Shown here in pieces: positions 1 through 11,392 of a stretch of 64,000 nucleotides of DNA; within the stretch, counting starts at the first letter, position 1; every line of letters starts with the position of its first letter. The stretch comes from Panicum virgatum (lineage: Eukaryota > Streptophyta > Magnoliopsida > Poales > Poaceae): NCBI RefSeq assembly GCF_016808335.1, contig NC_053146.1, positions 38,684,470 to 38,748,469 of the forward strand, given 5' to 3'. The notes under the pieces were generated by a model. The model did not search any database. It had not been told where the DNA came from and worked only from the letters and a program-made list of their open reading frames with translations. The translations under genes and the position numbers were made by a program.

Positions 1-2249
1 TTTATTTAGCAAGCATTAACTAGATGTAAGTTTATACCATTAACCCAAAAATAAGTATATAAAGCAACCATCATCAACATCATAAATTAAGCATCAATTT
101 AGATCATCTTCAAGTTCAATTATCATGTGAGGGTCCAAGCCGCTCTTGACCGTGAGTACGGCTAACCGATTAGTTTTAACTCTGCAGATGTTATACACTT
201 TCCCTACAATTCGTCCCATGTCACCCGAGGTCGCGAGCCTCTTAAACACTTCCTTTGGTGAGTGGCTAGGGATTCACTACGAGGCCTTTACAAAGATTCC
301 CTAACAAGTGACAATCCGCTAAGGTTTCAAGTCAAAGCGGTCATAACCCTCCCTAATAGTCAGCTCCTTAACAAAGGCCGCTGCCCCAAGAGGACCGAGC
401 TACACCCCGTCGATGAACCCCTCTTGCCCTTTCGGTAAGACTATCTCAAGCTAGAGTTTCTAATTAATTAGCCAGGACCAGAGCCATGTAGTATTGTGGT
501 TGTACTGTTTTCCTGGGTGGTTCTCTATGTTCCAATTAAAGCATATGATCTTGTTTAACAGCATTAACCATAGAACATGAAGTAACATAGGTAGCAGTTT
601 GTATCAAATATCTCTAACCATGATCCAAGTATAAGTAACTAGCATAGCTACCCAATATAAATAAAACACCCGGGTTGGTCAAGCCATGGATAAACAAACT
701 AGGCAAAATCCTTAATTAGGTTCCCATCATATTATAGACACATGCATGCAATAAAGTAAATGTGAATAAGTTGTGAATTATTTGGGGACAAAAGTATGAT
801 CAAGGGCCACTTGCCTTCCTCGAAAGGCTGCTGCTGCTCAGCGTCTTCAAAACTTTGCTCCTGCTGACCCTCGAACTGCACGTCGTCTACGCATCACACG
901 AGCACATACAAGCAAACAAATGCAACAAATAGGAAACAGTACACCAAACAGTAACAACAGTACAAAACGAGGGTATAAAACTATTCTACACATTGCAAGG
1001 ATCGCGTGAGCGCAAGATTCGTCGAAAATGGAGTTAAAATAGTGAAGTTATGGCTAAAACAAGATTATAAGGGCTTGTTTGTAAAGGTTTTAAATTAACA
1101 GGAGCTAAAACATAAAGAAAAGGACTATTCTGGAATTATTCTTAAAAAGGCTTGGGTTGCGGGTTAAATTTGGGAAAACTGAGGGGTTCTTTTGCAAAAA
1201 TGCTAGGGTTGACCGGCATTTGGTTTTGTTGACTCGGATCAGATCTAATCCGGGCCGTCGGTTTTGGATCTGGCGGCTAGGGTTGAAAAGGGCGGCCTGG
1301 CGGCGGCGCTGAGTCGGTGGCGGCGGCTCACCGGACTTGGCCGAAATCGGCCGTCCGGTGCTCGTTTCGAGCGCGGCTTGCACGGGAAGCAAGCTCGCGA
1401 GTTTACGAACTTGATCAGGGGCTCCGGACAGGGCGCAAGGACGGCGGAGGGCTCGCGCGGCGGCGAGCAAGCCCGAGCGCGGAAAAGCGAGAGAGAGGGG
1501 GAAGGGATTGCGGAGACTCGTCACCTTCCGGCGAAGCTCCTGCGGCGGTCGAGATTGTCGGGGAAGAGGTGGAACGGCGGCGCGGTTCGGAGCTCCGAGC
1601 CCCCAACAATGGCGACGGTGGCGCGAGCTAGGGTTTTGCGAAGGCAAAGGTGGTGGCTACGGTTTGATGCGGGTCAAGGGCACCAGGCGGTGCTTATATA
1701 GGGGCAGCCGAGTGCCTGGGCGTGCGAGCCCGAGGGAGCGGCACGGGGCGAGGCCGAGTCGGACTCCACCGCGAGTCCGGCTCGGACACGAGGTAGGGGA
1801 CACCCCTGACGGGCGGGCCCCACGGGGCAGAGGGAGAGAGGGAGGCGCGGATAGACGGGCTGGGCCGGGAGAGGAAAAAGAGAAACGGGCCGGCGGGGTG
1901 GTTTTGGGCCGCGGGAAAGAAAAAGAAAAAGAGAAAAAGAAAGAAAGGTATGGGACTGAAAAGGAGAAAAGGAAAAGAAGAAAGGTTTTCCATTTTCTTG
2001 AAACTTGATTCAAACATATTCAATTTAAATTTGAATTCAAACTCAAGTTGAACAACAGACAAATAAAAGATGCAAAGCAGCATGAATGCTCACAACCTAT
2101 TTTCCTTATATTTATTTTATGGTTAAATAAATTATTTAATTTCCGATAAATGCTCTAAAATACAAGATAAAATAAATAAAACATTATCGACCTATAGCAC
2201 AACCAAATAAATTTATTTAGATTCCTAATTTGAAATTTAGGGTGTTACA
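1..2249 (-). mobile_element. LTR sequence, Ty3/gypsy-type, minus orientation
   Basis: The segment ends at 2249 with GGGTGTTACA, the reverse complement of TGTAACACCC, which is the usual first bases of many grass Ty3/gypsy LTRs. Read on the minus strand, the LTR therefore begins at 2249 and runs off the left edge of the window. There is no gag-pol ORF and no primer-binding site in the visible part. A GC-rich block at 1230-1900 followed (on the minus strand) by AT-rich sequence fits a long LTR with its own promoter. Family assignment is inferred from the terminus only. Long ORFs on both strands in the GC-rich block look like compositional artefacts. Confidence 0.55.
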
Positions 2250-2715
2250 ATCCTCACGGAAACTTCACCGCGCCTCGCCGGTTGGCCGGTCTGATACCTT
2301 GGGGCTCTATCGTTGCACTGGCAGTTGTGCCGCCGGTACATGACGCCAATTTCTGCAGTCCATTTCAAACAGCTACTGTTGAAAATCAAATTTGTCGACT
2401 TGATCATTTATCTTGGCCATATTTGACTACAGTATATGCATATCCTGTGACCCCAAAAATTAATTTTTATTATTTTTGAAAGGTGCCAGGAAGAGCACCG
2501 GACCAGGCGTTCTTTCTGGCAGGCTGGCACCACGTAAGCCCCGCGGGGCCCACCATATCTTGTTCCACAAAACCACCGCCAAGCTTTCTGGCCAGAAGCC
2601 GCAGGCCGCAGCAGCATCGTAAGGGACAAAAACCAGAGCTCCATGGTCCTGGTGCTGGTGGTGGTGTCAAGAGAAGGTCGGCCTGGCGGTCTCTTGGCGT
2701 CGTCTGGTCTGATCC

Positions 2716-4279
2716 ATGGCGGCCTTCGCGGCGCACTACTCGCCGGCGGGCACGGCCATCCTGCTCCGAAGCGGGAGCGGGAGGCGGGCCTTCCCCACCC
2801 GCGTGTCGTGCTCGGTGGCGGCGGCGGCGCACAATAAGACGGTGGTGATCGGGGTGGCGGCCGACTCCGGGTGCGGGAAGAGCACGTTCATGCGGCGGCT
2901 GACGAGCGTGCTCGGCGGCGTGCCGGACGAGCCGCCGAACCCGGACTCCAACACGCTCGTCGGCGACACCGCCACGGTGCTCTGCCTGGACGACTACCGC
3001 TCGCTGGACCGCGCGGCGCGGAAGGCGCGGGGCTTGACGGCGCTGGACCCGCGGGCCAACGACTTGGACCTCATGTACGAGCAGGTGAGGGCCCTCAAGG
3101 GCGGCCGCGCCGTCGACAAGCCCGTCTACAACCACGTCACCGGCCTCCTCGGCCCGCCCGAGCGCGTCGCGCCGCCCAGGATCCTCCTCGTCGCGGGGCT
3201 GCACCCGATGTGACCGCTGCTCTTGCCTCGTCAATTTTGACGGCAACACAATGCGTTGCTCAATGACCTATTGCTGCTGCTTGCTTCAGGTACGATGAGC
3301 GCGTCAGAGATCTGCTGGACTTGAGCATCTACCTGGACATCAGCTACGAAGTCAAGCTTGCATGGAAAATTCGGGTCAGCTGTGTAGCAAGATTGCTCGC
3401 TAGTAGGAGTAGCTAGTTCTGATCTCTGCCTGGATCCCACAAACATCTTAAGCCTCTGTCCTGCAGAGAGACATGGCAGAGAGTGGGCACAGCCTAGAGA
3501 GCATCAAGGCCAGGATCGCGGCCAGGAAGCCCGACTTCGACGCCTACATTGGTAAACAACCCAGCCTCCTTTGCATGCTGAATTATTCCAGCACCAATCA
3601 TACCTTTTTGTTTTGTTTTTTTGAACAGAATCACACTGCAACACTGAGCAGTAAATCGATCTAGTATGTGTTCCCTGCAGACCCGCAGAAGCAGTACGCG
3701 GACGCCGTGATCGAGGTCCTGCCGACGCAGCTGATACCGGGCGACGACGACGGCAAGGTGCCGCGCGTGCGGCTCATCATGAAGGAAGGCGTGAGGCACT
3801 TCGCCCCGGTGTACCTCTTCGACGAAGGGTCCACCATCAGCTGGGTCCCCTGCGGCCGGAAGCTCTCCTGCTCCTACCCCGGCATCAAGTTCGCCTACGG
3901 CTTCGGCACCTACTTCGGCCACGAGGTGATGATCAGCATCGGCATCATCTCACCATTTCTCAGCACGCTAGCATTTCCCTTTGCGTTTAGATGCCAATGG
4001 CACTGGCACGAATCTTATGGTTGGTTTTGGCAGCAGGTGTCGGTGCTGGAGATGGACGGGCGTTTCGACAAGCTGGACGAGCTCATCTACGTGGAGACCC
4101 ACCTCAGCAACCTGTCCGCCAAGTTCTACGGGGAGGTGACGCAGCAGATGCTCACGCACGCCGACTTGCCGGGCAGCAACAACGGCACGGGGCTCTTCCA
4201 GACCATCGTTGGGCTCAAGATCAGGGAACTCTGCGAGCACATCGTCGCCATGACGGCCGACGACGCAGTCGAGGTCTGA
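2716..4279 (+). CDS. PRK: Phosphoribulokinase-type gene, five exons, divergent paralogue
   Basis: Exons are 2716-3209, 3290-3374, 3467-3551, 3681-3925 and 4037-4279, with GT-AG introns, giving 383 residues. Phosphoribulokinase phosphorylates ribulose 5-phosphate to RuBP in the Calvin cycle in the chloroplast stroma. A transit-peptide-like N-terminus (about residues 1-40) precedes the P-loop (ADSGCGKS, 49-56), the CLDDY segment (90-94), the GLHPM segment (161-165) and the region containing CGRKLSC (279-285). The four cysteines used for thioredoxin/CP12 regulation in plant enzymes (C53, C90, C279, C285) are all present. Two positions differ from the usual plant sequence: arginine for histidine in DDYHS (residue 95) and alanine for the invariant glutamate of EGLHPM (residue 160). 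The frame is open and splice sites are intact, so it may be expressed, but catalysis is doubtful. The start is the only ATG that gives a transit peptide. Confidence 0.88.
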
Positions 4280-4394
4280 TGTCTGATGAAGCCGGTGTTG
4301 ATCGGAGGAGGGCGACCACATATTCTGGTTGCTGTTCTTGTAACCGTAGTGCCGGATAGATTATCATGTTGCATTGCGGTTCAATAAATTGGTA

Positions 4395-4481
4395 TGTTTG
4401 TAATTGTATAGGAGATGTTGCAGGGACAGTTCAGTGAGCAGTAAGTTGCATGCATGTCCACGAGATGTTGGCGCCCTTCAT
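4395..4481 (+). repeat. Direct repeat, left copy, in the PRK 3' flank
   Basis: About 85 bp, containing the block GGAGATGTTGCAGGGACAG and ending GGCGCCCTTCAT, recur at 5399-5481 with a few differences, including an extra TGCA in this copy. The left copy follows directly after the PRK coding region. The two copies flank a segment of foreign-looking sequence. Confidence 0.85.
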
Positions 4482-5019
4482 CTATCTATCTATACTATAT
4501 CTATACTATAAGGATCCTAAACAATTGAAATTAGCATGTACTAAGATTAGCCTACCCATTCTTCTCACAAACCACCTTTTGATGGCCCACATGTAAACTC
4601 AAATATTTGACGAAGTCTAGAAGCAGACGGATTTTCGTCAATCCGACCATACGATTCCGCCAAAACATTAAATTTCTTGTCACCAACCGTCTCGCTACCC
4701 ACCCACCTGTACCCACACGAAATTTCCGCGCGTCGCTCCTCACCCCACGCTACCCTTTCCCTGTGCCCCCGCTCGTCAATTGCCATCACCCCGGCCACTT
4801 GCGCCTAGGTGTCTGGCCCTGCGTGCCGCCCGCCGCCAGCCTTCCCCACCCCACGGCCACGGTCGAGCGCCCCTCCTCCCCGGCAGCTCGCTGCGCCCGC
4901 CCCTGCCCCCCGGCGGCGAAGGTCCATGCGCGCGGGCGGGCGCCCGTCCCTGCCCCGGCCGTCGACGACCTGCGCCGCCTCGCCGTCGCCCGCCGCCGTT
5001 GGGAGCCCGCGCCCCCTCT

Positions 5020-5186
5020 CCTCGTCCTCCATGGGGGGATCCGGCGCCGTGCAGGTCACCATGGCGCGCCTCGAGGATGAATTCCGCCACGTGCTCTCCT
5101 CCCGTGCTCTCAACCTTGAGATCCAGGCGCTCACCGACCTCAGCTCGCTCTCCATCAGCAGCGACCGCTCCAACTCGGCACCATGA
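5020..5186 (+). pseudogene. Exocyst subunit Exo70 gene fragment
   Basis: An open frame contains the segment ARLEDEFRHVLSSRALNLEI followed closely by DLSSLSISSDRSNS. This resembles the N-terminal region of plant Exo70 (EXO70A-type) proteins, subunits of the exocyst tethering complex at the plasma membrane. The matching sequence stops abruptly at about 5180, where it joins a fragment in the opposite orientation. The GC-rich plus-strand frame upstream (from about 4809) could be the captured 5' part of the same exon. This is a fragment and no functional protein is expected. Confidence 0.6.
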
Positions 5187-5392
5187 TTAGAATACATATG
5201 TGTAACCATAAATGTCAAGTTTGCTCCCTCAGTTTGTAACAGTTTACAAGAAAATGAAAATAGGCTTTTAAGTTCTTCCTCAAACTCTGCATACATCCTT
5301 CTTATATATGATTCAGCTGCGGTCTTCAACGAAGGAAAATTTTGGATGTAACTAACTGGTTCCTTCTGGCGTGATTTAAAATCTGCATCCAA
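5187..5392 (-). pseudogene. FAR1-related (FRS) gene fragment
   Basis: On the minus strand the frame contains DADFKSRQKEPVSYIQ, AAESYIRRMYAEFEEELKS and LLQTEGANLTFMVTHMYSNH. This resembles the middle-to-C-terminal region of FHY3/FAR1-related proteins, which derive from Mutator-type transposases. It begins and ends abruptly and abuts the Exo70 fragment tail to tail. The assignment rests on family memory and would be settled by a protein search. Confidence 0.5.
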
Positions 5393-5398
5393 CTCATT

Positions 5399-5481
5399 TG
5401 TTTGTAATTGTACAGGAGATGTTGCAGGGACAGTTCAGCGAGAAGTAAGTTGCATGTCCACGAGATGTTGGCGCCCTTCAT
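5399..5481 (+). repeat. Direct repeat, right copy
   Basis: Second copy of the repeat at 4395-4481. After the shared CCCTTCAT the sequences diverge completely: CTATCTATC on the left, TGTAGAAAG on the right. Both copies begin at TGTTTGTAATTGTA. Confidence 0.85.
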
Positions 5482-5693
5482 TGTAGAAAGAATTCTGAAT
5501 TTTATTGGTGTACATTGTACTCCAACTCTTAAGTTCGTCTAGACGCACGATCGCTGTTGGCAAGTTAACCGGGTAACGGCCAAGAGCAAAACGAAAAATT
5601 TCGCACTGGGTGTTCAGATTAGATTACTGGTTTGCATGTGCCTACTGCCAACAGAAGGCAGAACGCATCCCAACGCAAGAGCATCATACCTCC

Positions 5694-6350
5694 AGGTCGG
5701 TCTAGTTAACCCATCAACTATATAATAAAATTGGTATTCTACGTCTCGAATCTCGAACTATCCAAAACTATCTAAATAACCTCGGTGGTTTTTCGTTTAC
5801 GTGGCATTACACATGGACAATGACGTAACAATAGCAGGTTTAAAATCTACTATTTTCATCTACATACCCCCATCAATATACTTTACGCCTTATGATTTTT
5901 TTTATGCATTTCACTAATTTAGATCACGCTTGTGTGGAGGCACTACGACTGCGTGAACGATGATGTGGTGTTGACCTCATCCCTATCTCTCTCTCTCACA
6001 ATCATGTCCCGCTATTCACCTTTGCACCTTTATACCTCATTAATTCCTCTACAATAGAACCATAATTGTGCAAAATCGAGGGTCAGTACCATGTCAACTT
6101 TCATGTCGTGATCTACATTAGCAAAATGCATTAAAAAAATCACAATAGATGAAGTATATAATTGAGGAGGTTCTGTAGACGAAAATTAATGGTTTGGGGT
6201 GAAGTAGATTTCAAACTTTCTATTGTCACGTCATTGTTCACGTGTAATGCCACGTAGGCGAAAAACCACCTATGGAGTTATTTAAACAGTTTTGGATAGT
6301 TCAGGTGTAAAATATCTAGTTTTTAGTTGAGTGTTTAACTAGACCAACCT
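5694..6350. mobile_element. Foldback MITE with about 160-bp inverted repeats
   Basis: The left arm (from AGGTCGGTCTAGTTAA, 5694) and the right arm (ending TTAACTAGACCAACCT, 6350) are inverted copies for roughly 160 bp. They share blocks such as AACTATCCAAAACT and ACGTGGCATTACAC. The interior is AT-rich with no ORF. I could not identify a clean target-site duplication, so the superfamily is uncertain; long inverted repeats favour a Mutator-like foldback. Confidence 0.75.
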
Positions 6351-6464
6351 CAATAGGTCGGTGGACTTATTCCTTTGGTAAATAAGCATGTGAATGAATC
6401 ATATGCAATATCAAAACTCATGGATTTGGAACATGTAGACCTCCTATTCTATTTTCTTTTGAAT

Positions 6465-7090
6465 AAGGGAAAACTCGGGTTTACACTCTTGGACTATCAC
6501 AAAATTCCGATATTCAACCTTCAACTACGAACCGGATAATAGAGACCATCCAACTGTTGAAACTAGAAAAATTTGACCCCTTAGGTGGTTTTGAATGTGA
6601 TTTTTCAATTCTGTGAGAATTAAAAATATTCAAATTTAAACTAAAAAATTCATAAGTAATTCATTTAAATAAAAAAATACAAAATATGTATCAAAAGTTT
6701 TCTTAAATTCTAACCTACCCATTGGCACGATACTTGTCAGTTATTCAGATCTAATTTTTTATATTCATAATATTTAATTCCTTGTAGTTATGGCTATTAT
6801 TTTTGAATAACTAAGATTCAAATAGATAAATAATAGATAGGTACATTTTCTAGAAAAAATTTGGTACTAGTTTCATATTTTTCTGATTTAGAATGAATTA
6901 GTTTTGATTTTTTTAGATCTAATTGGATTTTTTTATTTTTGTAAAAATATAAAACTACCTTCGAAGCCATCCAAGGGCCAAATTTGTCCTATTTTGGCAG
7001 TTGGATGACATATATTATCCGATTTTGTAGTTGAAGGTGGAAAATCGAACTTTTGCGATAGTTCAAGGGTGTAAATCGGATTTTTCCCTT
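6465..7090. mobile_element. Foldback MITE with long inverted repeats, TSD TGAAT
   Basis: The element begins AAGGGAAAA and ends TTTTTCCCTT. The two arms are imperfect inverted copies for about 130 bp, sharing CCTTCAACTAC, CGGATAATA and CATCCAACTG. TGAAT lies immediately outside both ends (6460-6464 and 7091-7095). The core is AT-rich and non-coding. Minus-strand reading of the right arm gives a spurious short ORF. Confidence 0.72.
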
Positions 7091-7713
7091 TGAATATCGA
7101 TGTTGTGTTGGACAAGATCTGATTATCTAGGAACTGCAAATTGGTCGATTTCACTTTTGTTGAAGTCTTTGTGGATAAGACAAGTTGCTGGCCTGATGCC
7201 TAGTTCTGTGCAAGCATAAACTCGATTTCATTTTAAAACCTGAGCTGACACATTTCAAAACAAAAACTGAGCTGAGTAGCTTACTGACTGTATGCTATCG
7301 CTATCAGTTCACATACAAACGCATCAGACTTGACATCACTGTCAACATGAAGGATGAAGCAATCATTTGCAGTCGGAGAATTTGGCCCCTTCAGAATTCA
7401 GTCTTTCAGGAGTCATATGAGCTCTATCAGAGTCCACAAAGCTATCAAGCTGCAAGATCGCAATAGAACATGCCGCGATCTAGAGAGCAAACCTTGACAC
7501 AAGGAAAGAACCTCTGAAAGAGATGCAGAAATTACACCACTCTGAGCGGAAGTTTAGCACGAATCACTTTCGAAGCAGAAGAAAACTAAAGGAGGAGAAC
7601 AGCTTGAGACGTTGCTGAAGCTTGAAGCTGAGCAGGTCTCTTCAAGACATGCAAGGTCGCTGTCTCTGACTGAATAGAGTGGCGTCCCCCCTTTTCGTTG
7701 TTTGGCCGAGAAC
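7091..7713. other. Non-coding stretch without recognised features
   Basis: About 600 bp between the foldback element and the LINE poly-A tract. Short ORFs on the minus strand (7554-7816) have no recognisable motif. It is probably ordinary intergenic sequence interrupted by the LINE insertion. Confidence 0.4.
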
Positions 7714-8921
7714 TTTTTTTTAATAAAAGGGAGAAGCACTGCCACATCATATAAGAAGAAAAATCATTCGTATATGACGCGCTGAAGCGAACACCATCAC
7801 CACACAAACAACACAAAAAAACAACACATCCAACAAAACACTACACCACCACAAACTGGGAGAGTAAGCAAAAGAAGCCACTACGAACTGCGCCGTCGTC
7901 GCCAACACTGCGCCACGCCTAAAGCCGCGGCCCACTGCAATTCTGAGCGGCACCTCGAACTCCTCCACCATGGGAGATCACCCTCAAGCCACACACACGA
8001 TCGTCGATCCCCCTGTCCCAAAGGAGCATCTGCAGAACACCCCCGTCGCAGCGCCGATGAAAATCACTAATCCTGGCCACTCTGCGTGGGGGCCTCGCCT
8101 CTCCCACCGCCTCTCACTCCTTTGCCAAGAACTCAGATATATGAAACCGCCATGAGAGCAACACCTCCGCCCAGCCGACACCGGGGTCACCGCACCAAGC
8201 GCGCCAGCCCGAGCATGCAGCACCCATGGGCCCTCTGGACCTCGCTGTCAGCACACTGACCCACGCACCTTCTCAGCAACTGCACACAGGCCAACCAGAC
8301 CACCAGCAACATTGCCACAAAGCTGTGATGGGTCTCTATAAGCGGCGCCTCCAGGAAGGATGTGACGCCAATGGCGCCGCCATCGCTCGTCCATAACACT
8401 GGACCGGGTTTTCACCTTGAGAACCCAAGCTTCAGGACACGGCACCCCGTAGTGGTTCCCCAACAGGAAGAACGACGCCCCAAGGGCGCCGCCACCACTA
8501 CCACCGGCAAGAGTGCCGGTGAAAGCTTTCGCCCAGATCAATGTCGTGCCTGTCGCACACTCACGGGCAATAAGCAGCAGCATGCTCCCCGTCGCCTCCG
8601 CAACGCCTCTGCTGGAGAGATGACTCGGCACACTCCGGAATGCCACCACGGCACCACGAGAGCACACCAGTGTACTGGGAGCACCCAGCGCAAGCCACCC
8701 GCCCCCACCATCGAAGCAGCGCCGAATCCGCAAAGATGTCGAGGAGAGACAGGGAACACCAGCCATCACTTCCGTCCCCACTGCCCGCACGCAGATGTGG
8801 TTTCTTATGGACCATTCAGACCATATGTTGCATCTAAAGCCCGTTGTGCACTCGTGCTGGAGTTATTACCCTCACTCATACGAGTATCCCCTTCCTTAGG
8901 CATCTTCTTTTACTGCCCGGG
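7714..8921 (-). mobile_element. LINE 3' end, 5'-truncated
   Basis: Read on the minus strand, this GC-rich sequence carries repeated phrases such as GGCGGCGCC and GGGCGTCGTTC. It ends CTCCCTTTTATTA followed by a run of A (T run at 7714-7722 on the plus strand). That pattern resembles the 3' untranslated region and tail of grass L1-type LINEs. No reverse transcriptase is present, so it is 5'-truncated or continues beyond the hAT inserted at 8930. Overlapping ORFs on both strands are compositional. Assignment is from family memory. Confidence 0.45.
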
Positions 8922-8929
8922 TCTATAAC

Positions 8930-9716
8930 CTGTGTTACATGGACACGGGTGCGGGTGTCGGAATCCGACTCGGATGCAGGTGTTCGATTCGGCAAATCCT
9001 AAAAAATAGAATTCCAAGATTCGTCAAATATTTTTTTTTAATTTTACAAATAAATATGTAAATATACAAATAAGGGAAAAGAGAAATGAATAAGGGAAAC
9101 AGAGAATGAGATGGGCTGCCATGCTCTTTGGCCCATGTTGACATCCAGCCCACCACGTCCTTGCCCTAAGCATAAGCAGCCCAAACAGCCCACCAGGTAT
9201 CCCCCACTTTATCTTCACCCGATGCCTCCCATCCCCTGTTCGACGCCTCGGGTCGATCAGCGATGGCGAGCGCTCGCCCCTGCCTCGTCTGCCCCCGCCA
9301 TCCCAGCCTCCACCGCCGCCGAGGTTCGTCCCCAGCCTCCTCCTCCTCCTCCTCTGCGCAGCTGCCCCTACCTCCTCCGCCGCCTCCACTTCTCTCTCTC
9401 TTCCCCCCCCCCCTCTTTTCCCGTGCTGGCGGAGGACGGCGGCCGGTGCGTGCGGCGGAGGACCGCGGTTGGCAGCCCGCGCGGGAGGAGGCGGTGACGG
9501 CCGGCGTGGGCGCGGCGAAGGCCAACGGCCGGCATCGCGCGGGGATTGGCGGGGGGCACAGCGGAGGACGGAGGCCGGCACGGGCGGGCGCGGCGCGGCG
9601 GAGGATACTGCTGCAGCGTGTCTAGTACGCGTCGCATCACGTCCGACGTGAATCGACGCGCGGATACACGTCGACGCGCCAAAAAAATTTTGGAGGCGCG
9701 TGTCCCGGTAACACAG
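8930..9716. mobile_element. Non-autonomous hAT element, TSD TCTATAAC
   Basis: Terminal inverted repeats CTGTGTTAC/GTAACACAG are flanked by the 8-bp target duplication TCTATAAC at 8922-8929 and 9717-9724. Subterminal GGACACG motifs recur. The interior holds a GC-rich block at 9260-9610 that looks like the promoter and first exon of an hAT transposon, but no transposase domain. It is inserted in the LINE-like sequence and is therefore younger than it. Confidence 0.88.
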
Positions 9717-9724
9717 TCTATAAC

Positions 9725-10855
9725 ATCTTGACTTCTTGGGGATATATTATTGTGTAACAATCAGAGGGTCAAGGTAGTTGTTGTAAGTGTAAATAGGCGG
9801 TTCAGGAACAGTTTGTTCCCCTTTTCATCTAGTAAAGTTTGGGCAGAGAATTCCTGTGTTTCCTGATATCTTTGTGCAACAGATTTTCACATGCAAGGTA
9901 TGTTTCGCCTTGATGTGAGCTTCATTCAGAGTTTCAGACAGGGGTCAGAATCACGCGGGTGTAGGCATGGATCTCATAACAGGCATCGCAAACTCGAGAC
10001 ACTTCATGATCAGGCGTCGACAATTTGTAAATGAGATAACCAGCCGCAGCTGTTGCCCTGTTGATAGTTCTCACTACGTCCCGGAGGTGTGGTGACAGTA
10101 GGGCAAGCAGCAGCATGTCTCTGCTGCGTCCAGCCTCTGCTGATCGGCCCTCCTGCTGTTGTTAAGAAGCATGGCACCCGTTCACGTTCAGCTCCCTCTC
10201 AGCCGGCTCCGTCGGCTTCTCTGGTTGCGGGCATTTGCAGCTGGTGATCTGGGCCGTTCGCCATCTGCTCGACTCAAGCTGGTAATGGTTTGGGTCACAA
10301 CCAGCTCTGACAGTTTGGTTCTTACTGTGGGTCACTATGGTTCAGTGAGAAATGATTTACATTGTAAAGTGGTCTAGCTTGGTTTAGTTTTGGACTTCGA
10401 CGAACTGCTTCATTTCCTTTTACCTCGTGAAATAAATTGAGTTCTGTGGAGCATTATTCCCTGCTTTCCTCGTTCTCTCCTCGAGACAAATTTTCACCAC
10501 AAATAAAATAACCGGATAGAAATATTTCCTTACTTATAGAGCCAGACTGTGCAGGCAACACGCAAGTAAGATAGCATTGTATGGTTTGATAATGGAGTGG
10601 AAATCATAAAAAACAATGGGAGCAGTTTGGTTTTGGTAAGATTAGTTTGGTTCGGTTTTTTAGGTATGTGGTTTGGTGTGGTGGGGTTCGAAGGGTGAGT
10701 ATATTTCACATTTAGCCTGGTGCGGTTTTGGTCTGGATGTCGGACCATTAGTAGCTTGAGCTCGATGGAACGCCGCCCCACCTCGAAACTTGGTCATGGA
10801 ACTAAAGAACTATGGAAGTGGTTCTCTGTAAGCTGGAGAAGTCAAGAACTGAGTT
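9725..10855. other. Non-coding stretch, no gene recognised
   Basis: Mixed-composition sequence. A plus-strand ORF at 10159-10377 (72 codons, rich in Arg, Leu and Ser) matches no family I know. A short run of GGTTTGG/GGTTCGG motifs lies near 10620-10740. I do not call a gene here. Confidence 0.4.
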
Positions 10856-10858
10856 TAA

Positions 10859-11109
10859 GAGCAAGTATTATGATGATTGGGGAGCTGGCGAAATATTATG
10901 TGGAAGAGAGAGCGCGCAGGAGAGAGTGAAATGGGTGACTCGGCAGACACAGGCACCGAGCGGGCAAAGAGCACTCTTCTCGATTCTATTGGTTGGGCGT
11001 CGTTGTCCATGCTGGATCCCACACTCGGCCATGCTCTGCCTGCTGCGCTGCACATTAAATACTGTGTCCAGCTGGACTTTATTTCGCCCGCCAACTATTA
11101 ATCTTGCTC
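10859..11109. mobile_element. Tourist-like MITE, TSD TAA
   Basis: The element starts GAGCAAGTATTAT, ends ATTAATCTTGCTC, and is flanked by TAA (10856-10858 and 11110-11112). A second inverted block near the ends is GGCGAAAT/ATTTCGCC. This is the PIF/Harbinger pattern. It sits just upstream of the first RING gene and could affect its promoter. Confidence 0.75.
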
Positions 11110-11370
11110 TAACTGGGAGGGAGAAAGGCTACACTGACCCATGGTTGCAATGGGCTTGGCCCAAGTTGAGAACACGGCGATGATGGGCTACCAATGAAAT
11201 GGAACTTCTGGCGTCCAATGGGTTGGCCCCGATCGCTGCCAGATCAGCGCCTGCGGCGCTCCCTTCTTCCATCCCCCTCCGCTCTGCAGCGCTTCTGGCG
11301 TCATGCCCGGCCGCCGTCGGTACTCGGGAATCGAGACGCAGGGCCCACCCGGCAACAAACCCGGAAGCCT

Positions 11371-11392
11371 CCCCCCCCCCCCCCCCCCCCCC
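11371..11392 (+). repeat. Homopolymer of 22 C
   Basis: An uninterrupted C tract in the promoter/leader region, about 150 bp before the first RING gene start. Tracts of this length are prone to slippage and to sequencing error. Confidence 0.95.

Larger units (their letters stand above)
4482..5398 (+). mobile_element. Helitron-like chimera of captured gene fragments
   Basis: The left edge reads CTATCTATCTATACTATATC, close to the TCTATACTA-type 5' ends of grass Helitrons, and follows an A. The interior holds an Exo70 fragment on the plus strand and a FAR1-related fragment on the minus strand, joined tail to tail. Such chimeras are typical of Helitron gene capture. I found no CTRR 3' end with its hairpin, so the right end is missing or the origin is different. 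The flanking 85-bp direct repeats are not a normal Helitron product. Confidence 0.45.

Noticed and set aside
1105..2083. Overlapping ORFs of 100-180 codons on both strands
   Set aside because: They lie in a GC-rich part of an LTR, overlap each other in different frames and have no recognisable domains.
4565..4798. Minus-strand ORFs opposite the Helitron-like start
   Set aside because: No family resemblance and they cross the presumed junction; likely chance.
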